Part shown: piece after piece, positions 26,414 through 36,379 of the stretch
Layout of the letters: each line of letters starts with the position of its first letter
Numbering within the stretch: position 1 is the first letter of the stretch
Made by a program: the position numbers and the translations under genes
Origin: Oscillibacter sp. 1-3
GTDB taxonomy: Bacteria; Bacillota; Clostridia; Oscillospirales; Oscillospiraceae
DNA: 64,000 nucleotides
Reading direction: 5' to 3'
Assembly (NCBI RefSeq): GCF_000403435.2
Contig: NZ_KE159709.1
Span: forward strand, 606,187 to 670,186
The notes under the pieces: model-generated
Told to the model about the DNA's origin: nothing
The model's database searches: none
The model's input: only the letters and a program-made list of their open reading frames with translations

Positions 26414-26442
26414 GTGACAAATTGCAAAAGGTGTGGTAGAAT
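26414..26442 (+). promoter_or_regulatory. Promoter of brnQ
   Basis: GTGACA, a 17-bp spacer, then TAGAAT, 42 bp before the GTG start of brnQ. Confidence 0.6.
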
Positions 26443-26483
26443 GTCATACAGAGTAAAAAATACATCATACAGGAGGACCGCGT

Positions 26484-27827
26484 GTGAACCAGAAACTGAC
26501 CACCCGCCAGCTGGCGCTGATCGGCTCCATGCTCTTCGGACTGTTCTTCGGAGCGGGCAATCTCATCTTCCCCATGATCCTCGGCGCGAAGGCCGGGACC
26601 TCTCTTCCGGCGGCCCTGATCGGTCTGCTGGTCACCGCCGTGGGCATCCCCCTGCTGGGCATCGTCTCCATGGGCATCTCCCGCAGCGAGGGGCTGATCC
26701 ACCTCTCTGGGCGGGTCTCCAGACGGTTCTGCTATCTTTTTACCTGCGCCCTCTATCTGACCATCGGCCCCCTGTTTGCCATCCCCCGGTGTGCCGCCAC
26801 CAGCTTCACCATCGGCGTCCGGCCTCTGGTGGGGGAGAATCCCGTCCTGCCGCAGGTGATCTTCACCGTGCTGTTTTTCGCGGCGGTGCTGTTCTTCGCT
26901 CTGCGGCCCTCCAAGATTCTGGATTCTGTGGGGAAGTTCCTGAACCCCGCCTTTTTGGCCTTTTTGGGCGTGATGCTGATTACCGCCCTCATCAAGCCGG
27001 TGAATTCCCTCGCGGCGGTGCCGGCCAGCGGGAGCTATGAGAGCGGCGCGTTTTTCGCCGGCTTTCTCCAGGGCTACGACACCCTGGATGCTCTGGCCAC
27101 GCTGGCCTTTGGCATCATCGTGATCCGCGCCATCCGCCAGCTGGGAGTGACAGAGCCGGGGGCCGTGGCGGGCAGCACCGTCAAGGCCGGTCTGGTCAGT
27201 ATGGCGCTGATGGGGCTGATCTACGCCATTACCGCCCTGGTGGGGGCCCAGAGCTATACGCTGTACGCGGAGCAGCTGGCAGATCCCAGCTTCACCGGCG
27301 GCGACGCCTTCGCCGTCATCTCCCACTACTACTTCGGCCGGGGCGGCAGCCTGATCCTGGCGGCCACGGTGACGCTGTGCTGTATGAAAACCGCCATCGG
27401 CCTTGTGACGGCGTGCAGCGAGACCTTCCTGGAGCTGTTCCCCGGGAAGATGGATTACCCCAAGTGGGCGGTGGTGTTTACCGGGGTGTCGCTGTTGATT
27501 TCCAATATCGGACTGTCCCAGATCATTGCCCTGTCCGCGCCGGTGCTGTACTTCCTGTGCCCCCTGGCCATCGTGCTGATTTTGCTGGGCATTGCCGGAT
27601 GCCGGTTCGGCCACGCCCGGGTGGTGTACGAGTGCACTATGGGCGCCGCGCTGGCGGCGGCAGTGCTGGAGCTGGCCCGGGTGGTGGGCGGCCCCGTTCA
27701 GCCCCTGGCGGACTGGGCGGCGGGCTGGCTGCCACTGTACAGCTACGGCCTGGGCTGGGTGGTCCCGGCGGCCCTGGGCTTCGGCGTGGGATTACTGCTG
27801 AACATGAGAGGGAGGAAACGCGCATAA
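26484..27827 (+). CDS. brnQ: Branched-chain amino acid transporter BrnQ
   Basis: 447 residues with about 12 hydrophobic segments. The family signature near the start (FGLFFGAGNLIFPM) and the AIPRCAAT-like FAIPRCAATSF are diagnostic. It imports leucine, isoleucine and valine with Na+ or H+. The GTG start has AGGAGG 7 nt upstream. Own promoter and terminator, so a single-gene unit. Confidence 0.94.
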   Translation: MNQKLTTRQLALIGSMLFGLFFGAGNLIFPMILGAKAGTSLPAALIGLLVTAVGIPLLGIVSMGISRSEGLIHLSGRVSRRFCYLFTCALYLTIGPLFAIPRCAATSFTIGVRPLVGENPVLPQVIFTVLFFAAVLFFALRPSKILDSVGKFLNPAFLAFLGVMLITALIKPVNSLAAVPASGSYESGAFFAGFLQGYDTLDALATLAFGIIVIRAIRQLGVTEPGAVAGSTVKAGLVSMALMGLIYAITALVGAQSYTLYAEQLADPSFTGGDAFAVISHYYFGRGGSLILAATVTLCCMKTAIGLVTACSETFLELFPGKMDYPKWAVVFTGVSLLISNIGLSQIIALSAPVLYFLCPLAIVLILLGIAGCRFGHARVVYECTMGAALAAAVLELARVVGGPVQPLADWAAGWLPLYSYGLGWVVPAALGFGVGLLLNMRGRKRA

Positions 27828-27846
27828 AATGCGCGGCCCTGCTGGA

Positions 27847-27891
27847 AAAAGCGCCTGACGGCGGTCTCAATGACCGCCGTCAGGCGCTTTT
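27847..27891. terminator. Bidirectional terminator
   Basis: A long stem (AAAAGCGCCTGACGGCGGTC and its complement) with a 5-nt loop ends in CTTTTGGTTTT. Lies between convergent brnQ and the thioesterase gene. Confidence 0.88.
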
Positions 27892-27903
27892 GGTTTTCCT
27901 TCC

Positions 27904-28341
27904 TCACAGCGGCATCCAGCTGCCGCTGGCAATGGCCAGCAGCTTCCCCGTGTCCGCGTCGGTCAGCTCGCCCCGCTGGCGGATCAGGCTGCGGCCGGCC
28001 TTGACGATGTAGACCTTCAGCTCCACGTTCATGCCGTACTCCACGCCCCGGATGAAGGAGACAGTCATATCCGTGGTAGTGGCTTCGTTGGGGCCGGCGG
28101 TGAAGTTGGCCACCACACCGAAGGCGCTGTCAAACATCCCCAGGATAGCGCCGCCGTGAATGCCGCCCTTCTCGTTGATCTGCCACTTTTGGGTTTCGAA
28201 GGCGTAGGTAACGCTCTGTTCTTCGTAGTCGCACCGTACTAGGCGGACGCGCATCTTCTCGTCAAAGCCGCCGTCCCCCAGGTTCAGGTAGTGGGCAGAC
28301 TTCTCCTCCACCAGGTTGATCCAGGCCTCTTTTTTGTCCAT
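27904..28341 (-). CDS. PaaI-like hotdog thioesterase
   Basis: 145 residues. The hotdog-fold signature GGIHGGAILGMFDSAFG is present, followed by TTTDMTVSFIRGV and a C-terminal strand LIRQRGELTD...LLAIASGSW. Such proteins hydrolyse acyl-CoA thioesters; the substrate is unknown. ATG 28341 follows GAGGAG; upstream in-frame codons are not preceded by a ribosome site. Confidence 0.85.
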   Translation of the reverse strand: MDKKEAWINLVEEKSAHYLNLGDGGFDEKMRVRLVRCDYEEQSVTYAFETQKWQINEKGGIHGGAILGMFDSAFGVVANFTAGPNEATTTDMTVSFIRGVEYGMNVELKVYIVKAGRSLIRQRGELTDADTGKLLAIASGSWMPL

Positions 28342-28461
28342 GGAATCGATCTCCTCTCTGTATGTCAAATTGATAAAGCTCTGATTCTGCACGGTTAGTT
28401 TCATACTATTGGAGTCGTACACAAAAAAACCGCAGATGCCGCAATGAAGCAAAAGGGCAAA

Positions 28462-30444
28462 TTATGCGCTCTTTCTGCGCCGTTTGCGGCGGATTATGAA
28501 ACGGATAACAAAAACTATTGCAATAGTAAATGTCAAAAAAACCGCCAGCGCCAACAGGGTGATCCAGCTGGGGGATTTCACCAGCTCCACAGGGTTCCAG
28601 CTGCGGCTCACCGTCTTTCGGCCGTCCGGGGCGGAGTACCGGGCGGAAATCCCATCCGGGCCGAAGGATTGGAGATACATGGCCAGCGCGTACCATTCCT
28701 TGATCTCGTTTCCGTCTCCGTCTCGGAGAATACAGTCGTTGAAGTCTGTCACCGGTGTGCCGTCGGCCATCTTGGGCTCCAGGGAGAGCAGGCCCATGAA
28801 CTTGCCCTTTACCGTCCCCAGCATCTGCGCGGAGTACATGCCGGTGACCACCCGGTAGAGCTGGTCGTCCTGGATCTCACGGAGGACCGTGTCCGAATGG
28901 GTAACTGTATAGCGATAGCCGTCTTTGCTGCCGGCGTGCTGCGTATCTTCGGAGGGGGCCCCGTAGACCGGCGCCTCCTCTGTCCAGGTGGTGGTCTCAC
29001 AGAGCAGGGCGTCTGTTATCCGGTTGAAGAACATCCGATGCGTGTTGAAGCTGTACTGAACCCCGGCGCAATACAGCTGGGCCGCCGGCATGATGGGGGT
29101 GACGGAGGCGTCCACCTCCAGTGCGTCCCGCAGCTCCGCCCCGGTGAGGTACACCGCCACAAGGGGAAAGCCGGAGGTCCCGTCGCTGCCCACGCCCATG
29201 GACAGCACGTCAAAGGCCTGGGAGACGGTGATGTCTCCGGCGGACAGGGGAGCCCGGAGAACGCCGTCCGCCGTCACCGCTGCGGTGGTCTGGTATTCCC
29301 GGCCTGCGGCCCGGTCAGCGGCGTTGGCGGCGTACAAAAAGGCGTCGGAGACCAGCTCCCCCAGGGCGTTTCCCTCCTGTACACCGGAGCGGGGGGTGTC
29401 AAGGTCAAAGCTGGAACGGACTAATACCTGGTCGTAGATGAGGCCGTACCGTTTCAAATAGGTCTCGCCCACCTGCGCCTTCCAGCTTTCAACCAGTGCG
29501 GCGGCGCCCGGGTCACTAGGGAGGGTCTCGTCAATGGGGATCAGGCGGTAGTCTGTCAGGCGGAGGGTGTCCCCATCCTTTTCCAGGGTGATGGAGCCCA
29601 GATTCCGGCAGTAGGGTCCGGCGGAGACAATATAGGTACCGTTCACCACAATGGGCTCTGCCAGCGTGGTGTGGGTGTGGCCGGAGACAATGACGTCGAT
29701 GCCGTCCACAGCCTTTGCCAGCTCGTAGTCCTCCCCCTTGCCGCCCTCGGTGCCGGAGTGGGACAGACAGAGGATGAAGTCCGCCCCCTGGGCCTCCAGG
29801 GATTCCACGCACCGCCGGGCCGCCTGGGCCATGTCCTCCAGTGTAAAGCCGGAGGTAGGGGCGCAGTCGTGGGAGTCCACGCCCATAAGGCCGAAGATAC
29901 CGTAGGTGACGCCGCCCCGCTCCAGGAGCGTGGTCTCCTGCACGCCGTAATTGTCCATGGCCGCCAGGATGGCGCTCCGATCCGGATTTTCCGGGGAGGG
30001 GGCGTAGATGGCCTCCACAAGGGTGGGGAGCCGCTCCCCGCTGTTTGCGGCGGCGTTCAGCATTTGGGCAAGACCCGCCCCGGTGTGGTCAAACTCGTGG
30101 TTGCCCAGGGTGGCGGCGTCGTAGCCCAGGGCCCCCATGGTCCGCAGTTCCGCGGCCTGAGTGGTGTAGAGGGTCTGGATCAGAGAGCCGATGGAGAAGT
30201 CGCCGCCGTCCACCAGCAGCGCATCGGGGTATCGGGCCTTCTCCCGGTCAATGACGGTTTTCAGCCGGGCATAGCCGCCGGACTCCCCGCCGTCCGGCTC
30301 CGGCTGGGGCAGGAAATGGGAGTGAAGATCGTGGGTGAAGAGGATGGTGGTCTCAAAGCTGTGATCGGAGGTCAGCGCCTCCGACTGCGGGAGGGCGAGA
30401 ACGGTCAGCAGCAGGGCCAGGAGGAGGGAACAGAGCTTTTTCAT
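28462..30444 (-). CDS. Surface 5'-nucleotidase / metallophosphatase
   Basis: 660 residues. It has a signal peptide (KKLCSLLLALLLTVLALP) and a calcineurin-like phosphoesterase domain with metal motifs FTHDLHSHF, DGGDFSIGS, LGNHEFDH and SGHTHTT. A 5'-nucleotidase C-terminal domain follows (NALGELVSDAFLYAAN). A membrane helix and a basic tail (IRRKRRRKSA) close the protein. It should hydrolyse nucleotides or UDP-sugars outside the cell for nucleoside and phosphate recovery. ATG 30444 follows AAGGAGG. Confidence 0.92.
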   Translation of the reverse strand: MKKLCSLLLALLLTVLALPQSEALTSDHSFETTILFTHDLHSHFLPQPEPDGGESGGYARLKTVIDREKARYPDALLVDGGDFSIGSLIQTLYTTQAAELRTMGALGYDAATLGNHEFDHTGAGLAQMLNAAANSGERLPTLVEAIYAPSPENPDRSAILAAMDNYGVQETTLLERGGVTYGIFGLMGVDSHDCAPTSGFTLEDMAQAARRCVESLEAQGADFILCLSHSGTEGGKGEDYELAKAVDGIDVIVSGHTHTTLAEPIVVNGTYIVSAGPYCRNLGSITLEKDGDTLRLTDYRLIPIDETLPSDPGAAALVESWKAQVGETYLKRYGLIYDQVLVRSSFDLDTPRSGVQEGNALGELVSDAFLYAANAADRAAGREYQTTAAVTADGVLRAPLSAGDITVSQAFDVLSMGVGSDGTSGFPLVAVYLTGAELRDALEVDASVTPIMPAAQLYCAGVQYSFNTHRMFFNRITDALLCETTTWTEEAPVYGAPSEDTQHAGSKDGYRYTVTHSDTVLREIQDDQLYRVVTGMYSAQMLGTVKGKFMGLLSLEPKMADGTPVTDFNDCILRDGDGNEIKEWYALAMYLQSFGPDGISARYSAPDGRKTVSRSWNPVELVKSPSWITLLALAVFLTFTIAIVFVIRFIIRRKRRRKSA

Positions 30445-30599
30445 GGGCGGGGCCTCCTTATATATGCTCCATTGTTCGGGGCTGTCTATGATTTCACCCT
30501 TATTATAGTACATTTGGCAGGGTTTTACAATACCCCCAACTGTCGAGCCCATCTGCCCGCGCCGCTGCTTTTCTTAACAGCTCCTTTACAAACTCTTTC

Positions 30600-30651
30600 T
30601 TGACATTGGTATGAAATCGTACTATACTGCAATGGGTACGATTTCATACCA
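30600..30651 (+). promoter_or_regulatory. marR promoter with palindromic operator
   Basis: TTGACA at 30600-30605 and TATACT at 30623-30628 are 17 bp apart. A perfect 16-bp inverted repeat (TGGTATGAAATCGTAC and its complement; 30607-30622 and 30636-30651) covers the spacer and the start region. It almost certainly binds the MarR protein encoded 18 bp downstream and gives autoregulation. Confidence 0.85.
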
Positions 30652-30669
30652 TTAACAAGGAGGTGCGCT

Positions 30670-31107
30670 ATGGGATACGGTCCATCAAAAGTGATGCGGC
30701 GATTCAATCACCTGGTGGGGGAGATCGACGGGGTGTATCATGAGATGTCGTTGAAGCTGGGGCTGTCCGACAGTGCCATGATTGTTCTCTACACCATCTG
30801 CGACAGCGGCAGTTCCTGCCCTCTGCGGGACATCTGCCTCCGCTCCGGTCTCAGCAAGCAGACGGTGAACTCCGCTCTGCGCAAGCTGGAGGCGGAGGGC
30901 GTGGTCTACCTGGAGCCGGTATCCGCCAGGAGCAAGAGTGTCTGTCTGACAGAGGCGGGCCAAGCCCTGGCGGCGAAGACCGCCGGAAGGATCATCCGGA
31001 TCGAGAACGACATCTTTGACTCTTGGCCCCAGGCAGATGTGGAACAATACCTGGAACTGACGGAGCGGTTTCTGCTGGCCCTCCGGGAGAAGGCGGAACA
31101 ACTTTAG
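30670..31107 (+). CDS. MarR family regulator
   Basis: 145 residues with a winged HTH: CPLRDICLRSGLSKQTVNSALRKLEAEG followed by the wing VYLEPVSARSKSVCLTEAG, and dimer helices at both ends. Ribosome site AAGGAGG. It is followed by a MATE efflux gene, a common regulator-pump pair, and preceded by a palindromic operator. Confidence 0.92.
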   Translation: MGYGPSKVMRRFNHLVGEIDGVYHEMSLKLGLSDSAMIVLYTICDSGSSCPLRDICLRSGLSKQTVNSALRKLEAEGVVYLEPVSARSKSVCLTEAGQALAAKTAGRIIRIENDIFDSWPQADVEQYLELTERFLLALREKAEQL

Positions 31108-31148
31108 AAAGGAGCCTTGGGCCGGACGGCCCTTATGATAGAACGAAT

Positions 31149-32474
31149 ATGATCCAGTTATCCGACCATTTTACCTGCCGGCGATTGCTGCGCTTTACAT
31201 TCCCGTCCATCATCATGCTGATCTTCACCTCCATTTACGGCGTGGTAGACGGCTTCTTTGTGTCCAACTTTGTGGGCAAGACCCCCTTCGCCGCTGTCAA
31301 TCTCATTATGCCCTATCTGATGATGCTGGGCTGTATCGGCTTTATGTTCGGCACCGGCGGCAGCGCCCTGATCGCCAAGACCATGGGGGAGGGGAAGGCG
31401 GAAAAGGCCAACGAGATCTTTTCCCTGCTGATCTACACCTCGGCGGCCTGCGGCGCGGCGCTAACTGTTTTGGGCATCTTGTTTCTGCCCCGGGCGGCGG
31501 CGCTGATGGGAGCGGAGGGGCAGCTGCTGCGGAACTGCGTGGTCTACGGCGCCATCAATCTGCTGGCCCTGCCCTTCTACATTTTGCAGTTTGAGTTCCA
31601 GTGCCTCTTTGCCGCCGCTGAGAAGCCGAAGCTGGGTCTCTATGTGACGGTGGCGGCGGGGCTCACGAATATGGTGCTGGACGCCGTGTTTGTAGGTATC
31701 CTCCGCTTCGGGCTGGAGGGCGCGGCGGCGGCCACGGCCCTGAGCCAGCTGGTGGGCGGCGCGGTGCCCCTGGTCTACTTCGGGCGGGAGAATACCAGCC
31801 GCCTGCGGCTGGTGCGCTGCGGCTTTGACGGCAAAACCTTGCGGAGGGCCTGCGCCAACGGTGCCTCCGAGCTGATGAGCAATATCTCCATGTCCCTGGT
31901 GAGTATGCTGTTCAACGTGCGGCTGATGACGTACGCCGGAGAAAACGGCATCGCCGCCTACGGTGTTTTGATGTATGTGAGCCTGATCTTTCAGGCGGTG
32001 TTTCTGGGCTACTCCGTAGGCGCGGGGCCGGTAATCAGCTACCACCACGGCGCCGAAAACTACGAGGAGGGCAGGGGACTGCTGTGTAGAAGTCTGGCGC
32101 TGATCGGAGTGTTTTCCCTGCTGATGTTTGCCGCCGGCCAGACACTGGCGCACCCGCTCTCTCTGCTGTTTGTGGGCTATGACCCGGAGCTTTTGCAGAT
32201 TACCGTCCGGGCCTTTGCCATCTTCTCCTTTTCCTTCCTGTTTTCAGGGCTGGCAATCTTCGGCTCCTCCTTCTTTACCGCCCTGAACGACGGCTTGACC
32301 TCCGCCCTAATCTCCTTCCTGCGGACGCTGGTATTTGAATGTTTGGCGGTGCTGATCCTGCCCCTGATCTGGGACCTGGACGGCGTCTGGCTCTCTACAG
32401 CGGCGGCAGACGCTCTGGCGGTGGCGGTCACGCTGGCCTTTTTGGCAGGAAAGCGGAAAAAGTACCACTATTGA
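31149..32474 (+). CDS. MATE family efflux transporter
   Basis: 441 residues with about 12 hydrophobic helices in two homologous halves; FGTGGSALIAKTMGEGK is the typical first-half signature. It exports drugs or organic cations using Na+ or H+. Start ATG 31149 begins MIQLSDHFT; no strong Shine-Dalgarno lies close by, so translation may depend on coupling to marR or on another start. Likely de-repressed with marR. Confidence 0.88.
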   Translation: MIQLSDHFTCRRLLRFTFPSIIMLIFTSIYGVVDGFFVSNFVGKTPFAAVNLIMPYLMMLGCIGFMFGTGGSALIAKTMGEGKAEKANEIFSLLIYTSAACGAALTVLGILFLPRAAALMGAEGQLLRNCVVYGAINLLALPFYILQFEFQCLFAAAEKPKLGLYVTVAAGLTNMVLDAVFVGILRFGLEGAAAATALSQLVGGAVPLVYFGRENTSRLRLVRCGFDGKTLRRACANGASELMSNISMSLVSMLFNVRLMTYAGENGIAAYGVLMYVSLIFQAVFLGYSVGAGPVISYHHGAENYEEGRGLLCRSLALIGVFSLLMFAAGQTLAHPLSLLFVGYDPELLQITVRAFAIFSFSFLFSGLAIFGSSFFTALNDGLTSALISFLRTLVFECLAVLILPLIWDLDGVWLSTAAADALAVAVTLAFLAGKRKKYHY

Positions 32475-32486
32475 GGCCGAATATAC

Positions 32487-32522
32487 AGAGGAGGCGGAGC
32501 GTTTTAACGCTCCGCCTCCTCT
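32487..32522 (+). terminator. Terminator after the MATE gene
   Basis: A 15-bp stem AGAGGAGGCGGAGCG with its complement and a TTTTAA loop. The T-run is weak, but the stem is perfect. Confidence 0.7.
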
Positions 32523-32529
32523 GCGTCTG

Positions 32530-32880
32530 TCATTTTTTGGGCACAATGGGCAGCCAGACCTCGTTGTGAAGGTTGTCCGCGGAGTAGACCTCAATGTCCG
32601 GGGCCTCGGCGTACTCATAGCCGGAGCTGGGCAGCCACTCGCTGATGATCCGCCGCTGGAGATCCTGCATGGCCTGGGGCATGGGGCCGCGGCAGGGGGA
32701 ACACCGCCCAGGTCCCCGCCGGGACCGTGTACTCCTCCATGTCCTCCGGTGCAGGGGCACGGGTGGCGGCGATGTAGTACCCGGAGAATCTCCCGCCGCC
32801 GCAGGCGGAGACGCCCAGGATTCCCATGGGACCCGAGCCATCTGTCCTCGCGGTTTCCCCGCGGAAAAAGAGAGGCCGGC
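32530..32880 (-). pseudogene. Remnant of a GyrI-like effector-binding domain
   Basis: Homologous text starts at GILGVSACGGGRFSGYY (near 32830) and runs in one frame to GTWAVFPL. It then continues in another frame from CRGPMPQAM to NEVWLPIVPKK at 32530. The shift falls at a run of five G (32695-32699) where four would keep the frame. No AraC-type DNA-binding region is present upstream, so this is a 5'-truncated, frameshifted remnant. Confidence 0.65.
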
Positions 32881-32962
32881 AAGCCAAAGGTCCGCCGCTG
32901 CGCGGAGCGCGTGCCTGCCGGCTATAAAACCGCGCCCATCGCAGGATGGGCGCGGTTTCACG

Positions 32963-34387
32963 TCAATTCAGGAAGTCCTTCAATTTCTTGCTTCTGGAGG
33001 GATGCCGCAGCTTCCTCAGGGCCTTGGCCTCGATCTGCCGGATGCGCTCCCGGGTGACGTTGAACTCCTTGCCCACTTCCTCCAGCGTCCGGGTCCGGCC
33101 GTCCTCAATGCCGAAGCGGAGCTTCAGGACCTTCTCCTCCCGGGGAGTCAGGGTGGACAGCACGTCCATCAATTGCTCTTTCAGCAGCGTGAAGGAGGCG
33201 GCCTCGCTGGGCTCACTGGCGCCCTCGTCGGGGATGAAGTCCCCCAGATGGGAGTCCTCCTCCTCGCCGATGGGGGTCTCCAAAGACACCGGCTCCTGGG
33301 CGATCTTCAAAATCTCCCGGACCTTGTCCACAGGCATGCTCATCTCCGCGGCAATCTCGTTGGGGGAGGGGTCGTGGCCCAGCTCCTGGAGCAGCTGCCG
33401 GCTGACCCGAATAACCTTGTTGATGGTCTCCACCATGTGGACGGGGATGCGGATTGTGCGGGCCTGGTCGGCGATGGCACGGGTGATGGCCTGCCGAATC
33501 CACCACGTGGCGTAGGTGGAGAACTTGTAGCCCTTCGTATAGTCGAACTTCTCCACGGCCTTGATTAAGCCCAGATTGCCCTCCTGGATCAGATCCAGGA
33601 ACAGCATTCCCCGGCCCACATACCGCTTGGCGATGGACACCACCAGGCGGAGGTTGGCCTCTGCCAGCTTCTGCTTGGCGATCTCGCCCTTTTTATAGTC
33701 CTTTCTCCAGGCGGCCTCCTCCGCGGCGGTGGCGGTGACGGCCTCGCCGTTTTCCCGCTGCCGTTTCAGCTCTGCCAGCTTTTCGGCGGCCTCGTTACCG
33801 GCGGACATGGCCTGGGCCAGATCCACCTCCTCGTCGGGGGTGAGCAGGGGCACCTTGCCGATTTCTTTGAGGTACATCCGGACGGGGTCGTCCAAGGAGA
33901 AGTTGTTGACCAGGGTATTGGGGTCTACCAGCTCCTCCTCCTCCACGTCGGCGATCTCCTCGGCGGCGGGTTCGTCGTCGGGCAGGTCCCGCAGCAGCAG
34001 ATCGTCGGAGCTGATGTCGATGTTCAGGGCCTCCAGAGAGTCGTACAGCTGGTCCATCTGGTCGCTTTCCAGATTGAGGTCGTCCACGGCGTCCATCAGC
34101 TCGGCGGACTCCAGCTTGCCCTTTTTCTTGCCCCGGGCCAGCAGCTCCCGCAGCTTCTCGTTGCCGCTGAGCCAGCTGGCGGCGGGCAGAGCGGCCACCT
34201 GCTTGTCGTCCAGGCGGAGGATGCCGGCTTTCTTGGCCTCCTCGTCGGTGAGGAGGCGGGGCGGCTCCTCCTCGCCCTTCTTTCCCGGCTTGGCGGCCGG
34301 CTTGCGCTCCTCTGCCGCCGCGGCGGCCAGAAGCGCGTCCGCCTGCTGCTCCAATTCCTTGGGGGTCAATTTCTTTTCGTTAGCCAT
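32963..34387 (-). CDS. rpoD: Primary sigma factor RpoD
   Basis: 474 residues. An acidic, charged N-terminal extension (about 1-140) is followed by region 1.2 ([17 protein letters not shown]) and region 2 with the -10-binding helix in [17 protein letters not shown]. Region 3 ([13 protein letters not shown]) and region 4.2 ([21 protein letters not shown]) come next. It directs RNA polymerase to housekeeping promoters. Its start overlaps the dnaG stop by 8 nt. Confidence 0.97.
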   Translation of the reverse strand: MANEKKLTPKELEQQADALLAAAAAEERKPAAKPGKKGEEEPPRLLTDEEAKKAGILRLDDKQVAALPAASWLSGNEKLRELLARGKKKGKLESAELMDAVDDLNLESDQMDQLYDSLEALNIDISSDDLLLRDLPDDEPAAEEIADVEEEELVDPNTLVNNFSLDDPVRMYLKEIGKVPLLTPDEEVDLAQAMSAGNEAAEKLAELKRQRENGEAVTATAAEEAAWRKDYKKGEIAKQKLAEANLRLVVSIAKRYVGRGMLFLDLIQEGNLGLIKAVEKFDYTKGYKFSTYATWWIRQAITRAIADQARTIRIPVHMVETINKVIRVSRQLLQELGHDPSPNEIAAEMSMPVDKVREILKIAQEPVSLETPIGEEEDSHLGDFIPDEGASEPSEAASFTLLKEQLMDVLSTLTPREEKVLKLRFGIEDGRTRTLEEVGKEFNVTRERIRQIEAKALRKLRHPSRSKKLKDFLN

Positions 34388-36155
34388 GAAGCTTTCCTCC
34401 AGTACCCTTCTTGTATTTTTCTGTTGCCGCCAGCAGGGGGTCCCTGCCGTCTTCCGGGGTCCCTTCCTCCCGGATCACGCGTATGTAGTCCGCCAGGGCC
34501 CGCCCGCCGTTCTGCGTGGACTCCGGCTGCTGGCACACCGCGGTAATGTGGCTTATCTCCTCCGGGGACAGCGCCCCGGCCAGGGCCGCCAGCGTCACGG
34601 GGCGGCCCGCCTCCCTGGCCTGCCAGAGAAGGCCGAACACCCGGCCCAGCAGGGGGGAGGAGAACTCCGCCTCCCTCAGGGGGGGCGCGGCAGGGAACAG
34701 GCTCTCGTCCAGCAAAAGGAGCCGCAGGACGCCCTCCTCCGCCCGGGCGGAGCGCATATTCTCATAGCGCAGCGTCCGCTCCTTGGGCTGGAGCGCCGCG
34801 GCGGGGTTCAGATCCTTTCGCAGCTCCGCCCGCCGTTCCCGGGAGGCCTGACGCTTGAAGGCCCGCTGGACCTCCAGCTTCATGGCGTCCGGGGTGATCT
34901 TCGCTGTCTCCGCGGCCCGTGCGGTGTAGATCTCCCGCTCCACGGCGTTGGGCAGAGCGGCCAGCAGAACGCTGATCTCCTCGCTGTAAGCCACCCGGGA
35001 CTGGTCGTCGGTCAGGTCATACTTCCCGGCGATCTGGGCCATGCGGAACTCCACGCCGTTTTCGCTGCCGCTCAAGAGCCGCTCAAAGGCGTCTGGGCCG
35101 TGATTTTTGATGAAGTCGTCCGCGTCCTGCTTCACCAGCTCCCCGTCCTCCGTCCGCCGCCGGGGCAGCTGGAGGACCTTGACGGAGAACTCCGAGTTGT
35201 TCAGAATCCGGAGCGCCCGCTCCGTGGCGATCTTTCCGGCGTTGTCGTTGTCGTAGCACAGCACCAGCTCCTTGGTGAACCGGGAGAGGAGCCGGGTCTG
35301 CTCCGCCGTCAGCGCCGTGCCCATGGAGGCCACGGCGTTGTCAAACCCCGCCTGATGGAGGGTGACGATGTCCAGATTTCCCTCGCAGAGGATGATGTTG
35401 GGCCGCTTGGTTTTTTTTGCCAGGTTCAGCCCGTACAGAACACGCCTTTTGCTGTACACCGGCGTCTCCGAGGAGTTCATATACTTGGGCTCGGACTTGT
35501 CCAGCACCCGGCTGCCGAAGGCCACCACATCCCCTCGGGTGTCGATCACCGGGAGCATCAGGCGGTTTCGGAACTTGTCGTAGAAGCCGCCCTTTTTGTT
35601 GTCCACGATGAGACCCGCCGTCAGGAGCTCGGACTTGGTGTAGCCCCTGGAGGTCATCTCGCCCAGCAGTACGTCCCAGGCGTCCGGAGAGGCTCCCATG
35701 CCGAATTTCACCGCAGTGTTCCACCGAATTTGGCGGCGGTCCAGATAGTCCCGCACAGACTGTCCCGCCGGCTGCTGGAGCAGCCGGTGGTAAAAACGGG
35801 CGGCGTCCCGGTTCAGCTCCAGGAGCCGCTGCCGGCGGCGTCCGGCCTCCCGGTCGCCCTCCTCCTCCGGCACCTCCATTCCTGCCCGCTTGGCGAGAAA
35901 GCGCACCGCTTCAGGAAAGGTCAGGTTTTCCTCCTCCATGATGAAGTTCACAACGCCGCCGCCCTTTTTGCAGCCGAAGCAGTAGTAGATCTGCTTATCC
36001 GGGGCCACGGAAAAGGAGCCTGTCTTCTCACTGTGGAAGGGGCAAAGGCCAAAGAGACTGGCGCCCTTGCGCGTCAGCTGGACATAGCTGCCCACCACGT
36101 CCACAATGTCGCATCTGGACACCAGCTCGTCCAGAAAGCTCTGGGGAAACGCCAT
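34380..36155 (-). CDS. dnaG: DNA primase DnaG
   Basis: 591 residues. The CHC2 zinc finger is visible in [12 protein letters not shown] and [10 protein letters not shown]. The RNA-polymerase-like core has [17 protein letters not shown], the Toprim motif [16 protein letters not shown] and CYDNDNAG. It makes RNA primers and docks on DnaB through the C-terminal domain. ATG 36155 follows GGAGGGAGG. Forms the dnaG-rpoD unit; rpsU is not next to it. Confidence 0.96.
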   Translation of the reverse strand: MAFPQSFLDELVSRCDIVDVVGSYVQLTRKGASLFGLCPFHSEKTGSFSVAPDKQIYYCFGCKKGGGVVNFIMEEENLTFPEAVRFLAKRAGMEVPEEEGDREAGRRRQRLLELNRDAARFYHRLLQQPAGQSVRDYLDRRQIRWNTAVKFGMGASPDAWDVLLGEMTSRGYTKSELLTAGLIVDNKKGGFYDKFRNRLMLPVIDTRGDVVAFGSRVLDKSEPKYMNSSETPVYSKRRVLYGLNLAKKTKRPNIILCEGNLDIVTLHQAGFDNAVASMGTALTAEQTRLLSRFTKELVLCYDNDNAGKIATERALRILNNSEFSVKVLQLPRRRTEDGELVKQDADDFIKNHGPDAFERLLSGSENGVEFRMAQIAGKYDLTDDQSRVAYSEEISVLLAALPNAVEREIYTARAAETAKITPDAMKLEVQRAFKRQASRERRAELRKDLNPAAALQPKERTLRYENMRSARAEEGVLRLLLLDESLFPAAPPLREAEFSSPLLGRVFGLLWQAREAGRPVTLAALAGALSPEEISHITAVCQQPESTQNGGRALADYIRVIREEGTPEDGRDPLLAATEKYKKGTGGKLHG

Positions 36156-36379
36156 AGGAGTGCCTCCCTCCATTCGGTCAGTTTTTCCAAAATTCCCGCC
36201 GGTCATACAGAAAACCGGCGCCAAAACAGACTTCGGTATTTTAGATATACCCCGCAGCTATCGAATTTCCTCTTTTTTTTCACAAATTTTTAGAAAATTT
36301 TTGTGGGAAAGGAGAATTTACACCAATGGGAGGAGTGGCTACAATAGAATCGTGTATGACAGGGAGGGGACGGGAAGAT

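Noticed and set aside
25145..27040. 631-codon plus-strand frame over the two-component genes
   Set aside because: Antisense of the kinase and regulator and out of frame with brnQ; no domain.
32566..33057. Plus-strand frames over the GyrI remnant
   Set aside because: Recognisable protein text is only on the minus strand.
33729..36293. Very long (854-codon) plus-strand frame opposite rpoD and dnaG
   Set aside because: Exact antisense of two conserved genes; Ser/Arg/Leu-rich and without any domain. An effect of high GC.
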